The position numbers and the translations under genes were made by a program. From Marinihelvus sp942491555 (GTDB lineage: Bacteria; Pseudomonadota; Gammaproteobacteria; Xanthomonadales; SZUA-36), in contig CALOBN010000005.1 of assembly GCA_942491555.1 (NCBI GenBank), forward strand, positions 496,001 through 560,000: a stretch of 64,000 nucleotides of DNA, given 5' to 3'. Of this stretch, positions 1 to 7,434 are shown piece after piece. The notes beneath the pieces are model-generated. The model did no database searches. It worked only from the letters and a program-made list of their open reading frames with translations, and was not told the origin of the DNA. The stretch's first letter is position 1; the number at the start of each line of letters is the position of its first letter.

Positions 1-36
1 CGTGTCAGCGGGGTTGTCACAGGCGCGGAATCAGCC

Positions 37-732
37 TCAGGGTGTGCGGTTTACCGGCTCGGGGAGATGCGCTGAAACACCGTTTTTCAGCAGGCCGCGC
101 AGGTCCATCAGGCGACGATGGAAGAAATGTCCGGCGCGCGGCATAACGATGAAGTCCGGCGGCGGGTCAACTTGCTCCACCCAGTCGCGAACCTCGTTAA
201 AGTTGACCACCTCATCCTCGTCACCCTGGATGATCAGCCAGGGGCAGTCGGGACGGTGCAGGTCGGCAAAGCTGAAACGCGATACGGCCGGCGCAATCGA
301 CACCAGCTGGCCCAGTTTCAGATTCTGGGCTGCACGCAAAGTGATAAACGAGCCGAAGGAAAAACCGCCCAGCCATAACTGGTCATCGGGCCGCGAGCGC
401 CGCACCCACTCGGTTACTGCAAACAGGTCGTCGGTCTCACCATAGCCATCATCGTAGGTGCCTTCACTCTCCCCCACGCCGCGAAAGTTAAAGCGCACCG
501 TATTCAGCCCGAGCTCGCGCATCGAGCGTTCCATGATCGTCACCACCTTGTTGTGCATGGTGCCGCCATGTTGGGGATGGGGGTGGCAGATGACAAACGT
601 TGCTGGACGCGCATCCTCTGGTTCCGGCAGGTCCACGATGCATTCCAGGCGTCCGGCAGGCCCGCGCAGAAACAACTCCGAACGTTCGGCGGGAAACTCC
701 TCCGGGTGAAAACCGGTTTCGTCCTGAGACAT
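37..732 (-). CDS. Alpha/beta hydrolase, COG2945-like
   Basis: A 231-residue cytosolic serine hydrolase of the dienelactone-hydrolase-like alpha/beta fold. The strand-turn CHPHPQHGGTMHNK is typical of the COG2945 group (oxyanion hole region). The nucleophile elbow is GGFSFGSF, the acid is probably in IIQGDEDEVV, and the catalytic His is in PRAGHFFH. The substrate cannot be read from the sequence; esterase or thioesterase activity on a small ester is the family expectation. The frame stays open upstream to 948, but that would run into the divergent acpH gene, so the ATG at 732 (MSQDETG) was chosen; it precedes the first conserved strand by a normal distance. It is divergent from acpH and shares a 141-bp promoter region with it. 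Confidence 0.8.
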   Translation of the reverse strand: MSQDETGFHPEEFPAERSELFLRGPAGRLECIVDLPEPEDARPATFVICHPHPQHGGTMHNKVVTIMERSMRELGLNTVRFNFRGVGESEGTYDDGYGETDDLFAVTEWVRRSRPDDQLWLGGFSFGSFITLRAAQNLKLGQLVSIAPAVSRFSFADLHRPDCPWLIIQGDEDEVVNFNEVRDWVEQVDPPPDFIVMPRAGHFFHRRLMDLRGLLKNGVSAHLPEPVNRTP

Positions 733-873
733 GGCGCTAAGAACCTGCTGGCGGTGGGAAAACGAATGATACAGCAGCGAATCTGACGCTGCCCAGTGTG
801 GGTGTATGCAGCTGGCGCAGAATAAGCTGAAGCGTTCTGGCTGCACTATACGGCGCTGTGCTAGGGTGCGCGC

Positions 874-1473
874 ATGAATTACCTGGCACATGCGATGCTT
901 GCGCGCAGCCAAGAGGGCCTCATGCTTGGTGGGCTGTTTGGCGATCATGTCCGCGGACTGCGGGCTTTGCGCGGTTTTCCACCGGATGTTCGCGCCGGTA
1001 TCCGATTACACCGCTATATCGACCGGACCACGGACAGCAATGCCCGGGTTAAAGCCCTTGTACGAAGCTTTCCCCGCCCTTTCCGTCGCTACGCCGGCAT
1101 TATCGTGGATGTGGTTTTCGATCATGAACTGGCCCGCAACTGGTCCACTTACAGCGATGAGTCGTTGGAAGATTTTGACCGGCAGATTCGCGAGTTGTTG
1201 GCCCGCCATGCAGCGCTGGTGCCTGAGGGCCTGGTTAACTTCATGCACTACGCTGACCGGCGCGGGCTGTTCGCCGCCTACCGCGACGAGGATGAGTTAT
1301 GGGTAACCCTGGCCGGCGTAGGCCGTCGCTTGCGCAGGGCCAACCCCTTGGACCGCGTTCAGGAGATCTGGCCTGAATTCAGTGAGCCCTGTGCGGCGGC
1401 CTTTGCGGTCGTCCTCCCGCAAATTCAGGCTGATGTCGACCTGTGGATAAGCCGTAAGGGATTACTGAACTAA
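874..1473 (+). CDS. acpH: ACP phosphodiesterase AcpH
   Basis: A 199-residue protein of the AcpH/YajB family, which removes the 4'-phosphopantetheine arm from holo acyl carrier protein (holo-ACP to apo-ACP) in the cytosol. It belongs to the metal-dependent HD-like phosphodiesterases. Visible family motifs are the N-terminal MNYLAHAMLA, GGLFGDHVRG, GIRLHRYIDRTTD near residues 48-60, and the VVFDHELARNWS block near residue 85, where the His and Asp residues would bind metal. The length matches the Escherichia coli enzyme (about 193 aa). The ATG at 874 starts directly with the conserved motif. It is convergent with the nuclease gene, whose stop is only 10 bases away. Confidence 0.88.
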   Translation: MNYLAHAMLARSQEGLMLGGLFGDHVRGLRALRGFPPDVRAGIRLHRYIDRTTDSNARVKALVRSFPRPFRRYAGIIVDVVFDHELARNWSTYSDESLEDFDRQIRELLARHAALVPEGLVNFMHYADRRGLFAAYRDEDELWVTLAGVGRRLRRANPLDRVQEIWPEFSEPCAAAFAVVLPQIQADVDLWISRKGLLN

Positions 1474-1483
1474 CAGACCCTGG

Positions 1484-3238
1484 TTAATCGTCGAGCTGCT
1501 GTATCAGCTGCAAGTCGATGATGATGGGGTCATGATCCGAGTTGCGCACCCACGCCGGTGACAGCTCCATTCCCGGTGGGAAGCCTGAATTGATGTTCAG
1601 GATGCGCGCGCTTTCAACATCCTCCATCAGGGCCGGGGTGGCCAGGGCGTGGTCCAGACTGCCCGACTGACCTCTGAATACATACGTGTATTGATGACGC
1701 TCGCCAGCCGAGGCGGTCAGATCCCAAAAACCCTCGGCAATAAGATGCTGCACGGGGTTTTCCATCCGGTAGGCATTGAGGTCGCCAAGCAGCAGGGCTC
1801 TGCCCTGTGCTTCGCTGTCAGCCAGAGCATTCAGCCAGGGCGCGAGTTCCGTGGCCGCAGCCAGGCGCGTCGGATTCCAGCAACCCTGACCGTCATTCTG
1901 ATCCTGGTCCCTGCCCTGATCCGGGCAGCCACCTTTTGATTTGAAGTGGTTGACGTTCACCACAAAGCGCAAGCCGTTACTGGTTTGTTCCAGGATCTGC
2001 GCCAGCGGAACTCGGTTCAGCATGTCGAACGGCGCTGCATCCAGCAGCAAGGCCGGCCCTATGGCGCGCACCTTGTCCGTGCGATAAAACACGCCGACGG
2101 TAATCTGGTCGGTGCCGATTCGCGGCGCGTCCGGCCGCGCCACGGCCCAGGAATGACCAGTCGCCTGTTCTAGATCTTCAATAAAGTCGCCGGCGGCGCT
2201 ACCCGCTTCAAAACCGTCGTTTTCGAGCTCCTGAACCGCCAGCACGTGCGGTTGCATCATGGCCAGTGCAGCCTGGAATCGCTCCCGCTGGGCCTGAAAT
2301 TCAGCCGGTGTCTCGGCACCACGCGGGGTTGGAAAATCACCGCCAAGGCCGTCGCCATTGAAATAATTCAGCAGGTTAAGCGAAACCACCCGCAGTGCAG
2401 CCGGTGACGGTGCCGCGAGTTCCGCGATCGGTTGCTGAATAAGACGTGGCGCTTCTTCGAGGTATAGCCTGGGGCCGAAGCCATCGTTCCCGAGTACCCC
2501 GGCATCACTAACCAGTTCATCGCCCACTTTGAAAGGCGTCGACTCGCCCGGTGGCAAGGCCACATTCAAAATGTTGTCCCAGTTGCGGGATTGCTGCTGT
2601 CGGGCTTCATTTCCGGGACGGGCGACTTCAGTGGGCTGGGGAAGGTAGAAGTCGCGGGAGACGCGGAAATTACCATCCCGCAGCTCGTAGACACCAGTAA
2701 CAATGGACGCGCTGTCGAGCGTCACGCGCATACCCTCAAGCGCTTCACGGTCGCCGCCACCCAGTGGCAGCGTCACGGCACTGATGGGGCGGGCTTGTGG
2801 TTCGCCGCAAATGTTCAGTGCTGACAGGTTGCCCAGGGCGGTTTGTGTATCACGCCGCTCGCCCAGCTCTTCAACCGTGCCGCTGGCGGTAACGACAATG
2901 CCTGGTTGAAGCCTGGCATCGGGAGTTTCCACTGCCAGAAACAGGCCTTCCGAGGTGCCCGGGTCCTGATCGCGGTCCTGATCAAGCGACTCAATGTAAA
3001 GTCCGGCATCGGTACGCAGGGTAATGACGCCGGCAACCACAACCGATTGACCGCGCAGGGCGGATTCGAAATCGCGTCCCTGAATTTCGTGGATGGATGT
3101 TGTTGGCGGGCAGACTGCCAGTGTCGCTATGTCATCCTTTAGTCCGCAGGCTGACAGCAAAACAAGCAGCAGAGCGATCACGCCGAAGCGGGCCACGGAA
3201 CGGCTACCTGATTTGCGCGGTGCGGATGGAGCTGTCAC
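1484..3238 (-). CDS. Lipoprotein ExeM/NucH-like nuclease
   Basis: A 584-residue secreted endonuclease/exonuclease/phosphatase-fold protein. A basic N-terminus, a hydrophobic stretch and a lipobox ending LLSAC (Cys31) mark it as a lipoprotein. The first half has an OB-like region, as in ExeM/NucH extracellular DNases. The second half carries the catalytic signatures LAVQELENDGF (metal-binding Glu), VNHFKSKGGC, LLGDLNAY (GDxN) and NSDHDP (SDH) at the C-terminal end. The frame is open further upstream, but a GTG at 3238 overlaps the stop of the cytochrome gene as GTGA and sits just ahead of the signal peptide, so that start was chosen; a start at 3379 would put an unlikely 47-residue leader in front. 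Likely role: degradation of extracellular or periplasmic DNA for phosphate or nucleoside uptake. Confidence 0.82.
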   Translation of the reverse strand: MTAPSAPRKSGSRSVARFGVIALLLVLLSACGLKDDIATLAVCPPTTSIHEIQGRDFESALRGQSVVVAGVITLRTDAGLYIESLDQDRDQDPGTSEGLFLAVETPDARLQPGIVVTASGTVEELGERRDTQTALGNLSALNICGEPQARPISAVTLPLGGGDREALEGMRVTLDSASIVTGVYELRDGNFRVSRDFYLPQPTEVARPGNEARQQQSRNWDNILNVALPPGESTPFKVGDELVSDAGVLGNDGFGPRLYLEEAPRLIQQPIAELAAPSPAALRVVSLNLLNYFNGDGLGGDFPTPRGAETPAEFQAQRERFQAALAMMQPHVLAVQELENDGFEAGSAAGDFIEDLEQATGHSWAVARPDAPRIGTDQITVGVFYRTDKVRAIGPALLLDAAPFDMLNRVPLAQILEQTSNGLRFVVNVNHFKSKGGCPDQGRDQDQNDGQGCWNPTRLAAATELAPWLNALADSEAQGRALLLGDLNAYRMENPVQHLIAEGFWDLTASAGERHQYTYVFRGQSGSLDHALATPALMEDVESARILNINSGFPPGMELSPAWVRNSDHDPIIIDLQLIQQLDD

Positions 3239-3702
3239 TGGGCCAGCATATATTCCACCGCCGCGGTTATATCCGCGTCGGAAAGGTCCGGCCGGCCGCC
3301 TCTTGCCGGCATCGCATTCAGGCCGTTGACTGCGCTGTAAACCAGTGCCTCGAGGCCCTTGGTGGATCGTTCGGCCCATGCGTCTGAGCCTAGCATCGGT
3401 GCGCCGGCTGCGCCGGACATGTGACAGGCCTGGCAGGCCGAGGCATACACATCAGCACCATCCATGGCCACGGGTTCACTCATGGCGACTGCCTGGACGG
3501 GCGCTGCCTCCGCCATTTCCAGACGCACCGCGCTTTCGGGCATTGTGCGGTCATTGGCCAACGTGACACGACTTGGGTTCAAGTCATCCGTTGGAATATC
3601 TGAGGCCTGATCCGCGATAATCAGAATTCCGATGGTGATCAATATCAATATGCCAATAACCAGGCTGAATCGTTTGAGAAAAATATCGTCTGTATCGCTC
3701 AT
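3235..3702 (-). CDS. Membrane-anchored cytochrome c, c5-like
   Basis: A 155-residue protein with one N-terminal membrane helix (about residues 12-30, LVIGILILITIGILII), a flexible periplasmic linker, and a C-terminal monohaem domain. The haem site is CQACH (CxxCH) and the probable axial Met is in NAMPARGG, as in the cytochrome c5 / CccA family. It would carry electrons in the periplasm next to the respiratory chain. The ATG at 3702 has an AGGCAGG ribosome site; an ATG four codons earlier lacks one. Its TGA overlaps the GTG of the lipoprotein nuclease (GTGA), so the two are translationally coupled, although no functional link between them is evident. Confidence 0.85.
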   Translation of the reverse strand: MSDTDDIFLKRFSLVIGILILITIGILIIADQASDIPTDDLNPSRVTLANDRTMPESAVRLEMAEAAPVQAVAMSEPVAMDGADVYASACQACHMSGAAGAPMLGSDAWAERSTKGLEALVYSAVNGLNAMPARGGRPDLSDADITAAVEYMLAQ

Positions 3703-3714
3703 GTCCTGCCTCAA

Positions 3715-3731
3715 AACGCCTTCGGGGCGTT
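3715..3731 (-). other. Leader hairpin next to the cytochrome c ribosome site
   Basis: A 6-bp perfect stem (AACGCC / GGCGTT, 5-base loop) ends about 12 bases before the ATG of the cytochrome gene and abuts its AGGCAGG ribosome site. It could modulate translation; no known riboswitch class is recognised. Confidence 0.3.
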
Positions 3732-3834
3732 GCCCGCAAAAGCCATATGGAATCCACGAGATGGAAACCAGGGTGAAAACTCAGAAAAAATTAGGATGGG
3801 AAAAAGGCGCCAAACGCCCGTAAACCAGCCGCGC

Positions 3835-3863
3835 ATTATAGCGATAAGTGCCGGGCTCGGAAA
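3835..3863 (-). promoter_or_regulatory. Probable sigma-70 promoter of cytochrome c-nuclease pair
   Basis: On the minus strand a perfect TATAAT (-10) lies 17 bases from TTTCCG (weak -35). The predicted start leaves a leader of roughly 125 bases before the cytochrome gene. The -10 match is strong; the -35 is poor. Confidence 0.4.
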
Positions 3864-3874
3864 CCTCAATAACA

Positions 3875-3903
3875 TTGTTCTGTGCGTCCCGAACCCTTAA
3901 ACT
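3875..3903 (+). promoter_or_regulatory. Probable promoter of tRNA-Arg
   Basis: TTGTTC and TAAACT are separated by exactly 17 bases and end about 20 bases before the first tRNA base, a usual distance for a stable RNA promoter. Confidence 0.45.
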
Positions 3904-3924
3904 ACGCGGCCTCGCAGATTAAAT

Positions 3925-4001
3925 GCGCCCGTAGCTCAGCTGGATAGAGTACTGCCCTCCGAAGGCAGGGGTCAGAGGTTCGAATCCTCTCGGGCGCGCC
4001 A
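3925..4001 (+). tRNA. tRNA-Arg (anticodon CCG)
   Basis: A 77-base cloverleaf. The acceptor arms GCGCCCG and CGGGCGC pair fully, with discriminator G and an encoded CCA. The D arm is GCTCAGCTGGATAGAGT. The anticodon stem CTGCC/GGCAG encloses loop CTCCGAA, giving anticodon CCG, which reads CGG (Arg). The T arm is AGAGG-TTCGAAT-CCTCT. It is followed at once by an intrinsic terminator. Confidence 0.97.
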
Positions 4002-4232
4002 AATAAAAATCCCCGCTTTTGCGGGGTTTTTTATTTGTTGTGTCCGGGCCAGGGTGAGGACCTTGCGAGCAAAGCGAGCTGAGAGGTTCGCCAATCGGCA
4101 GGATAGCCGATTGGGACGCCCAAAGGGCGCCCGCAGGGTGAGGCCCATGGATGGGCCGAATCAATCCCTCGGGCGCGCCAAATAAAAATCCCCTTTTTTG
4201 CGGGGTTTTTTATTTGTTGTGTCCGGGCCAGG
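3988..4232 (+). repeat. 179-bp tandem duplication of tRNA 3' end and terminator
   Basis: The last part of tRNA-Arg (TCGGGCGCGCCA), its terminator hairpin and about 20 bases beyond (through GTCCGGGCCAGG near 4053) recur 179 bases downstream, at about 4168-4232. The upstream T-arm bases are only partly kept in the second copy (CGAATCAATCCC against CGAATCC), so the second copy is a tRNA remnant, not a tRNA. The 100-odd bases between the copies contain further short inverted repeats, for example GCCAATCGG/CCGATTGG and GGCCCAT/ATGGGCC. The layout resembles the Escherichia coli tyrT locus, where the tRNA 3' end is repeated with a period close to 178 bp. Confidence 0.8.
4011..4034 (+). terminator. 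Rho-independent terminator of tRNA-Arg
   Basis: Stem CCCCGC / GCGGGG with a 4-base TTTT loop, followed by a run of six T, starting nine bases after the encoded CCA. Confidence 0.85.
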
Positions 4233-4388
4233 AATCGCTCCTTTTTCAATCCCGAACTTGTTTCCGTTTAATCAAGCGCCGCTCTCCTTTATCCTTCGCC
4301 GCATGACAACCGCGATTGGTATCGATACCGGGTCCGTTTTTCGCTGCGCGCGACCTGAACTTCAGCGCCCCTGGCCCCTGTCGCGCTG
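4035..4388 (+). other. Intergenic stretch between tRNA-Arg and the AAA+ gene
   Basis: Apart from the second copy of the tRNA-3'-end repeat (to 4232), with a second weaker hairpin CCCC-8-GGGG plus T-run (4190-4215), I see no convincing gene. A short plus-strand frame ending at 4389 and two antisense frames across the tRNA are considered spurious. No clear promoter for the ATPase gene was found, and its ATG at 4389 has no strong ribosome site. Confidence 0.5.
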
Positions 4389-5870
4389 ATGGATAGCCTG
4401 CGCGATCTCAATGTCATCCTGAGTTCCCGGGTGCCGTTCGTCGTGGTTGAGAGCCTGGACGAGAACCGCTTTCTCGGTTTGCTGCGTGACCTGGTGCGTG
4501 GCGCCTTTGGCGGCAAGCCACGGCCGCTGTTTCGGTGGTCCATCACGGAGGGTTTGCGGCGCGTGGACATTGCGATGAACCCGCAGGCGCATAACGCTGA
4601 GCCGGCCGCCGTACTCAAGCATATTCGTGCGATTGACGAACCCGGCATTTATGTGCTGCTCGATTTCCACCCCTACCTTGATGACCCGGTTAATGTGCGT
4701 CTTTTGAAGGATATCGCGGTCGCGAGTCACGATATGCGTCGCACCGTCGTGTTCGTGAGTCATGAAGTAAAGCTGCCACCTGAACTCGTCAGCCTGTCCG
4801 CACGTTTCGAGATGGCATTGCCGGACGACAGCGAGCGCCTGATGATCGTGAACAAGGTCATCGATGAGTGGAATCGTGATAATCCGGGCCGCGTCGCAGT
4901 TGATCAGGAGGCGCTGGGCATACTGGTCAAGAACCTGGGTGGTCTCGCCCGAGCCGATGCGGAACGCCTGGCGCATAACGCGATCTTTGCCGATGGGGCC
5001 CTGGCCGCCAGCGATCTGCCTGGCGTGATGCAGACCAAGTATGAATTGCTCAATCGCACCGGGGTATTGTCGTTCGAATACGAGACCACGAGCTTCGCTG
5101 ACGTTGCTGGGCTGGTAAACCTCAAGGCCTGGCTTAATCAGCGCCGCCCGGCGCTGGCCGGTGAGCTCCAGCACCTGGATCCTCCGCGCGGCCTGTTGCT
5201 GATTGGTGTACAGGGCTGCGGTAAAAGTCTCGCCGCAAAGGCGGCCGCGGGGATTCTGAATGTACCCCTGTTGCGGCTCGATTTCGGGGCCCTGTACGAC
5301 AAGTTCCACGGCGAGACCGAACGCAATCTGCGCGAGTCACTCAAGCAGGCTGAGGTCATGAGTCCCTGCGTACTCTGGATTGATGAACTGGAGAAGGGAC
5401 TCGCGACCAGCAGCGGAGACAGCGGTATATCCAAGCGTGTCCTGGGCACATTTCTGACCTGGATGTCCGAGAAGGAAAAGTCGGTGTTTGTGATCGCGAC
5501 CGCCAATGACATCTCGGCATTGCCGCCCGAACTCGTGCGCAAAGGTCGTTTCGACGAGATCTTCTTTGTTGATCTGCCGGATGCGCTCACCCGTGCCACG
5601 ATCCTGGATATCCATCTCACCAATCGCGGCATGGAGTCGAAGCAGTTCGACCTGGCGCAGCTAATGCGCCTGAGCGATGGGTTCTCGGGCGCGGAGATTG
5701 AGCAGGCAGTGGTATCCGCGATGTATGCGGCTGCCGCCTTGTCTGAACCGCTGGCTACGGTCCATATCGCCGATGAGATGCGCCGCACGCGCCCGCTGTC
5801 GGTGGTAATGGGCGAGAAGATCGATACCTTGCGAGCCTGGGCTGCCGGGCGCACGGTGCCGGCTGGCTGA
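4389..5870 (+). CDS. Ycf46-like AAA+ ATPase
   Basis: A 493-residue cytosolic ATPase of the Ycf46/YME-like AAA+ group. Residues 1-235 form the non-catalytic N-domain with the family's opening (repressed-P-loop-like RVPFVVVESLDE). The AAA+ core follows: Walker A GVQGCGKS (about 274), Walker B CVLWIDELEKG (about 327), sensor-1 FVIATANDI, arginine-finger region VRKGRFDE, then sensor-2 helix GFSGAEIEQAV. Members in cyanobacteria and plastids are linked to carbon metabolism or photosynthesis under stress; in proteobacteria the role is unknown. It stands alone between tRNA-Arg and a strong terminator. Confidence 0.85.
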   Translation: MDSLRDLNVILSSRVPFVVVESLDENRFLGLLRDLVRGAFGGKPRPLFRWSITEGLRRVDIAMNPQAHNAEPAAVLKHIRAIDEPGIYVLLDFHPYLDDPVNVRLLKDIAVASHDMRRTVVFVSHEVKLPPELVSLSARFEMALPDDSERLMIVNKVIDEWNRDNPGRVAVDQEALGILVKNLGGLARADAERLAHNAIFADGALAASDLPGVMQTKYELLNRTGVLSFEYETTSFADVAGLVNLKAWLNQRRPALAGELQHLDPPRGLLLIGVQGCGKSLAAKAAAGILNVPLLRLDFGALYDKFHGETERNLRESLKQAEVMSPCVLWIDELEKGLATSSGDSGISKRVLGTFLTWMSEKEKSVFVIATANDISALPPELVRKGRFDEIFFVDLPDALTRATILDIHLTNRGMESKQFDLAQLMRLSDGFSGAEIEQAVVSAMYAAAALSEPLATVHIADEMRRTRPLSVVMGEKIDTLRAWAAGRTVPAG

Positions 5871-5908
5871 CAAACAGTCAATCGCATACAGATGTGCCTA
5901 GTAGAAAA

Positions 5909-5931
5909 CCCCGCCAACGGCGGGGTTTTTT
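5909..5931 (+). terminator. Terminator after the AAA+ ATPase gene
   Basis: A perfect 7-bp stem CCCCGCC / GGCGGGG with 3-base loop AAC, followed by six T. The reverse strand also gives the stem plus TTTTC, so it may serve both the ATPase gene and transcripts arriving from apbE. Confidence 0.92.
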
Positions 5932-5932
5932 G

Positions 5933-6067
5933 CTATCCGGTTCCTGCACCCTGTATGCCGGAACTTCGTTCCTCATCGGTGTTCTGCAGGTTTTCTTCGC
6001 TGTCTTCGTTGTTGCTGCTTTGGGTTTCGTTTGGACCGTCTTCGTGGTCCCTGGTTTCCTGGTTCAT
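5933..6067 (-). CDS. Possible 44-aa acidic small protein downstream of apbE
   Basis: On the minus strand, 82 bases after the apbE stop, an AGGAG ribosome site sits nine bases ahead of an ATG at 6067. The 44-codon frame is very hydrophilic and rich in Glu, Asp, Asn, Gln and Ser, with no helix or Cys, and ends in TAG directly before the bidirectional terminator. An ATG three codons earlier overlaps the AGGAG and is a less likely start. Position and ribosome site support it; composition and length do not allow assignment. It does not look like NqrM, the usual neighbour of apbE. Confidence 0.3.
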   Translation of the reverse strand: MNQETRDHEDGPNETQSSNNEDSEENLQNTDEERSSGIQGAGTG

Positions 6068-6149
6068 ACGGTTCATCTCCTGGCCGTATCTGACATTACT
6101 GCGGGCGATGAGAAAGGTTGACGTTTTTTACCTCATTTGAGACGAGCAC

Positions 6150-7187
6150 TCAGCGCAGCTGCATCATCCTGAATCCCGGGCTGTGTTGCAGTCTCAGGCT
6201 GCCATCGGCGTCGCGGGAGGTGATCAGAACCTCAACACCAAGGCTGTCGGCAATCTCCAGGGCCCGTGACGCGGGCATGGCCATAAAAGCGGTAGCCAGC
6301 GCATCGGCGGTCATGGTGTCTTGCGCAATCACCGTCACGGCTTCCGTGCCGAAGGCAGCCGGCCGGTGCGTGGCCGGGTCCAGCACATGCGCGTAGCGCC
6401 GGCCCTCAATGACAAAGTGGTTGCGGTAGTCCCCGGAGCTGGCTACGGCCTGATTCTGTAGCTGGATGTACTGCACAGCGGCGGCATCATTGTCAGCCTG
6501 TTTGCTGCCCGGCAGTTCCACCGCAATGCGCCACGGACCGCCACCGGAGCGCTCGCCCCGCGCCCGCACCTCGCCGCCGATTTCGACCATGAAATGATCA
6601 AAGCCCCTGGCCATCAATAGCCCTGCAAGCCGGTCGACAGCATAGCCCTTGGCCAGTGCCGAAACGTCAATCATGACTCCGGCATGCCGCTTGCTCAGCG
6701 TGGACTGCTCTGCCGAGAGCTCCAGAAGATGCATGCCGGTCAAGCGGCCCAGCTGCGCCAGCGATTCCGGGTCGGGTACCTGCGGCGGGAGTGATCCCTG
6801 GAACCCCCAGGCCAATGCCAGCGGCATCAGGGTGATGTCGAGCGCGCCATCTGTTTTCTCACTCAGGCGCTGCGCCGCCTCGATAACCTCCAACAACCTG
6901 CCTGGTATGGGAACTGCCGTTTCGCCCGTTCCGGCATTGAACCGGCTGATATCCGAGTCCTCCCGCCAGGTCGACATTTCCAGGTCAATGGTTGCCAGCT
7001 CCTGCTCGATGGCATTGAGCAGCGCTTCGGGGTCTGGCAGATGCCCCAGCAGCCGGACCTCGTAACGGGTCCCCATGGTGCTGCCGACAAAGGTGTGGAG
7101 GGATTTAAACGAGGGTCCACAGCCCGGCAGACTGATGGCGAGCAGCGCCAGAAGCACCAGAGTGGTTGAGCGGGTTCCCAGGGTCAT
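6150..7187 (-). CDS. apbE: FAD:protein FMN transferase ApbE
   Basis: A 345-residue lipoprotein flavin transferase that attaches FMN to Thr of target proteins such as NqrB/NqrC or RnfG/RnfD at the periplasmic face. The signal peptide ends in SLPGC (Cys23). Family motifs in order are GSTMGTRYEV, WREDSDISRFNA, IDVSALAKGYAVDR, VEIGGEVRARG, HVLDPATHRPA, and the Mg/FAD-binding TADALATAFM. The ATG at 7187 and a GTG at 7208 are both possible; neither has a good ribosome site, and the ATG gives a normal signal peptide. No nqr or rnf genes lie in the window, so the target is unknown. It is divergent from glnK. Confidence 0.88.
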   Translation of the reverse strand: MTLGTRSTTLVLLALLAISLPGCGPSFKSLHTFVGSTMGTRYEVRLLGHLPDPEALLNAIEQELATIDLEMSTWREDSDISRFNAGTGETAVPIPGRLLEVIEAAQRLSEKTDGALDITLMPLALAWGFQGSLPPQVPDPESLAQLGRLTGMHLLELSAEQSTLSKRHAGVMIDVSALAKGYAVDRLAGLLMARGFDHFMVEIGGEVRARGERSGGGPWRIAVELPGSKQADNDAAAVQYIQLQNQAVASSGDYRNHFVIEGRRYAHVLDPATHRPAAFGTEAVTVIAQDTMTADALATAFMAMPASRALEIADSLGVEVLITSRDADGSLRLQHSPGFRMMQLR

Positions 7188-7302
7188 GGGTGAAGTGTAC
7201 GTCGCCACGGTGCTGAGGCCGAATGGATAGGGAATACCAGATGGTCATGTTTCGATTCGCCGCTCCGCGCAGCACCGTTAAGCTGCACCAGGTTTTGATA
7301 TG

Positions 7303-7332
7303 CGCACCAAAATGGTGCATCAAAACGGTGCA
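7303..7332 (+). promoter_or_regulatory. Two overlapping NtrC-type operators
   Basis: Two dyads fit the NtrC consensus (TGCACYA-N3-TRGTGCA). The first is GCACCA-AAA-TGGTGC, a perfect palindrome centred near 7311. The second is TGCATCAAAACGGTGCA, 7316-7332. They share four bases and lie 40-65 bases upstream of the sigma-54 elements. A further TGCACCA half-site is at 7284. Confidence 0.8.
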
Positions 7333-7369
7333 TGTTGTGTGAGACGCACACCAGAGCCGGCTTCTTGCT

Positions 7370-7385
7370 TGGCGCGATTCCTGCA
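7370..7385 (+). promoter_or_regulatory. Sigma-54 (-24/-12) promoter of glnK-amtB
   Basis: TGGCGC-GATTC-CTGCA fits TGGCAC-N5-TTGCA with the invariant GG and GC ten bases apart. The predicted start near 7396 gives a leader of about 39 bases. Together with the upstream NtrC sites it indicates induction under nitrogen limitation. Confidence 0.75.
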
Positions 7386-7434
7386 TCTTTGTCAGGGAGG
7401 CATTGCACCGCCACCCACAAGGAGCCCCATCACG

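Noticed and set aside
3919..4249. Antisense frames across tRNA-Arg containing the RPRGFEPLTPAFG peptide
   Set aside because: This is the well-known false protein produced by reading the complement of a tRNA gene and its downstream repeat; it is not a real gene.
4198..4389. 63-codon plus-strand frame ending in TGATG on the AAA+ ATPase start
   Set aside because: It starts inside the second tRNA-repeat terminator, has no ribosome site and no recognisable protein sequence; the overlap is likely chance.
5892..6140. Hydrophobic plus-strand frame of 82 codons after the AAA+ ATPase terminator
   Set aside because: It runs through the terminator hairpin, has no ribosome site, and its Ser/Phe/Leu-rich content is the complement of the Glu/Asn/Gln-rich frame on the other strand.
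7300..7434. 45-codon N-terminal extension of GlnK
   Set aside because: It would place coding sequence over the NtrC sites and the sigma-54 promoter; P-II proteins start with MKLV/MQLV, which has its own AAGGAG site here.
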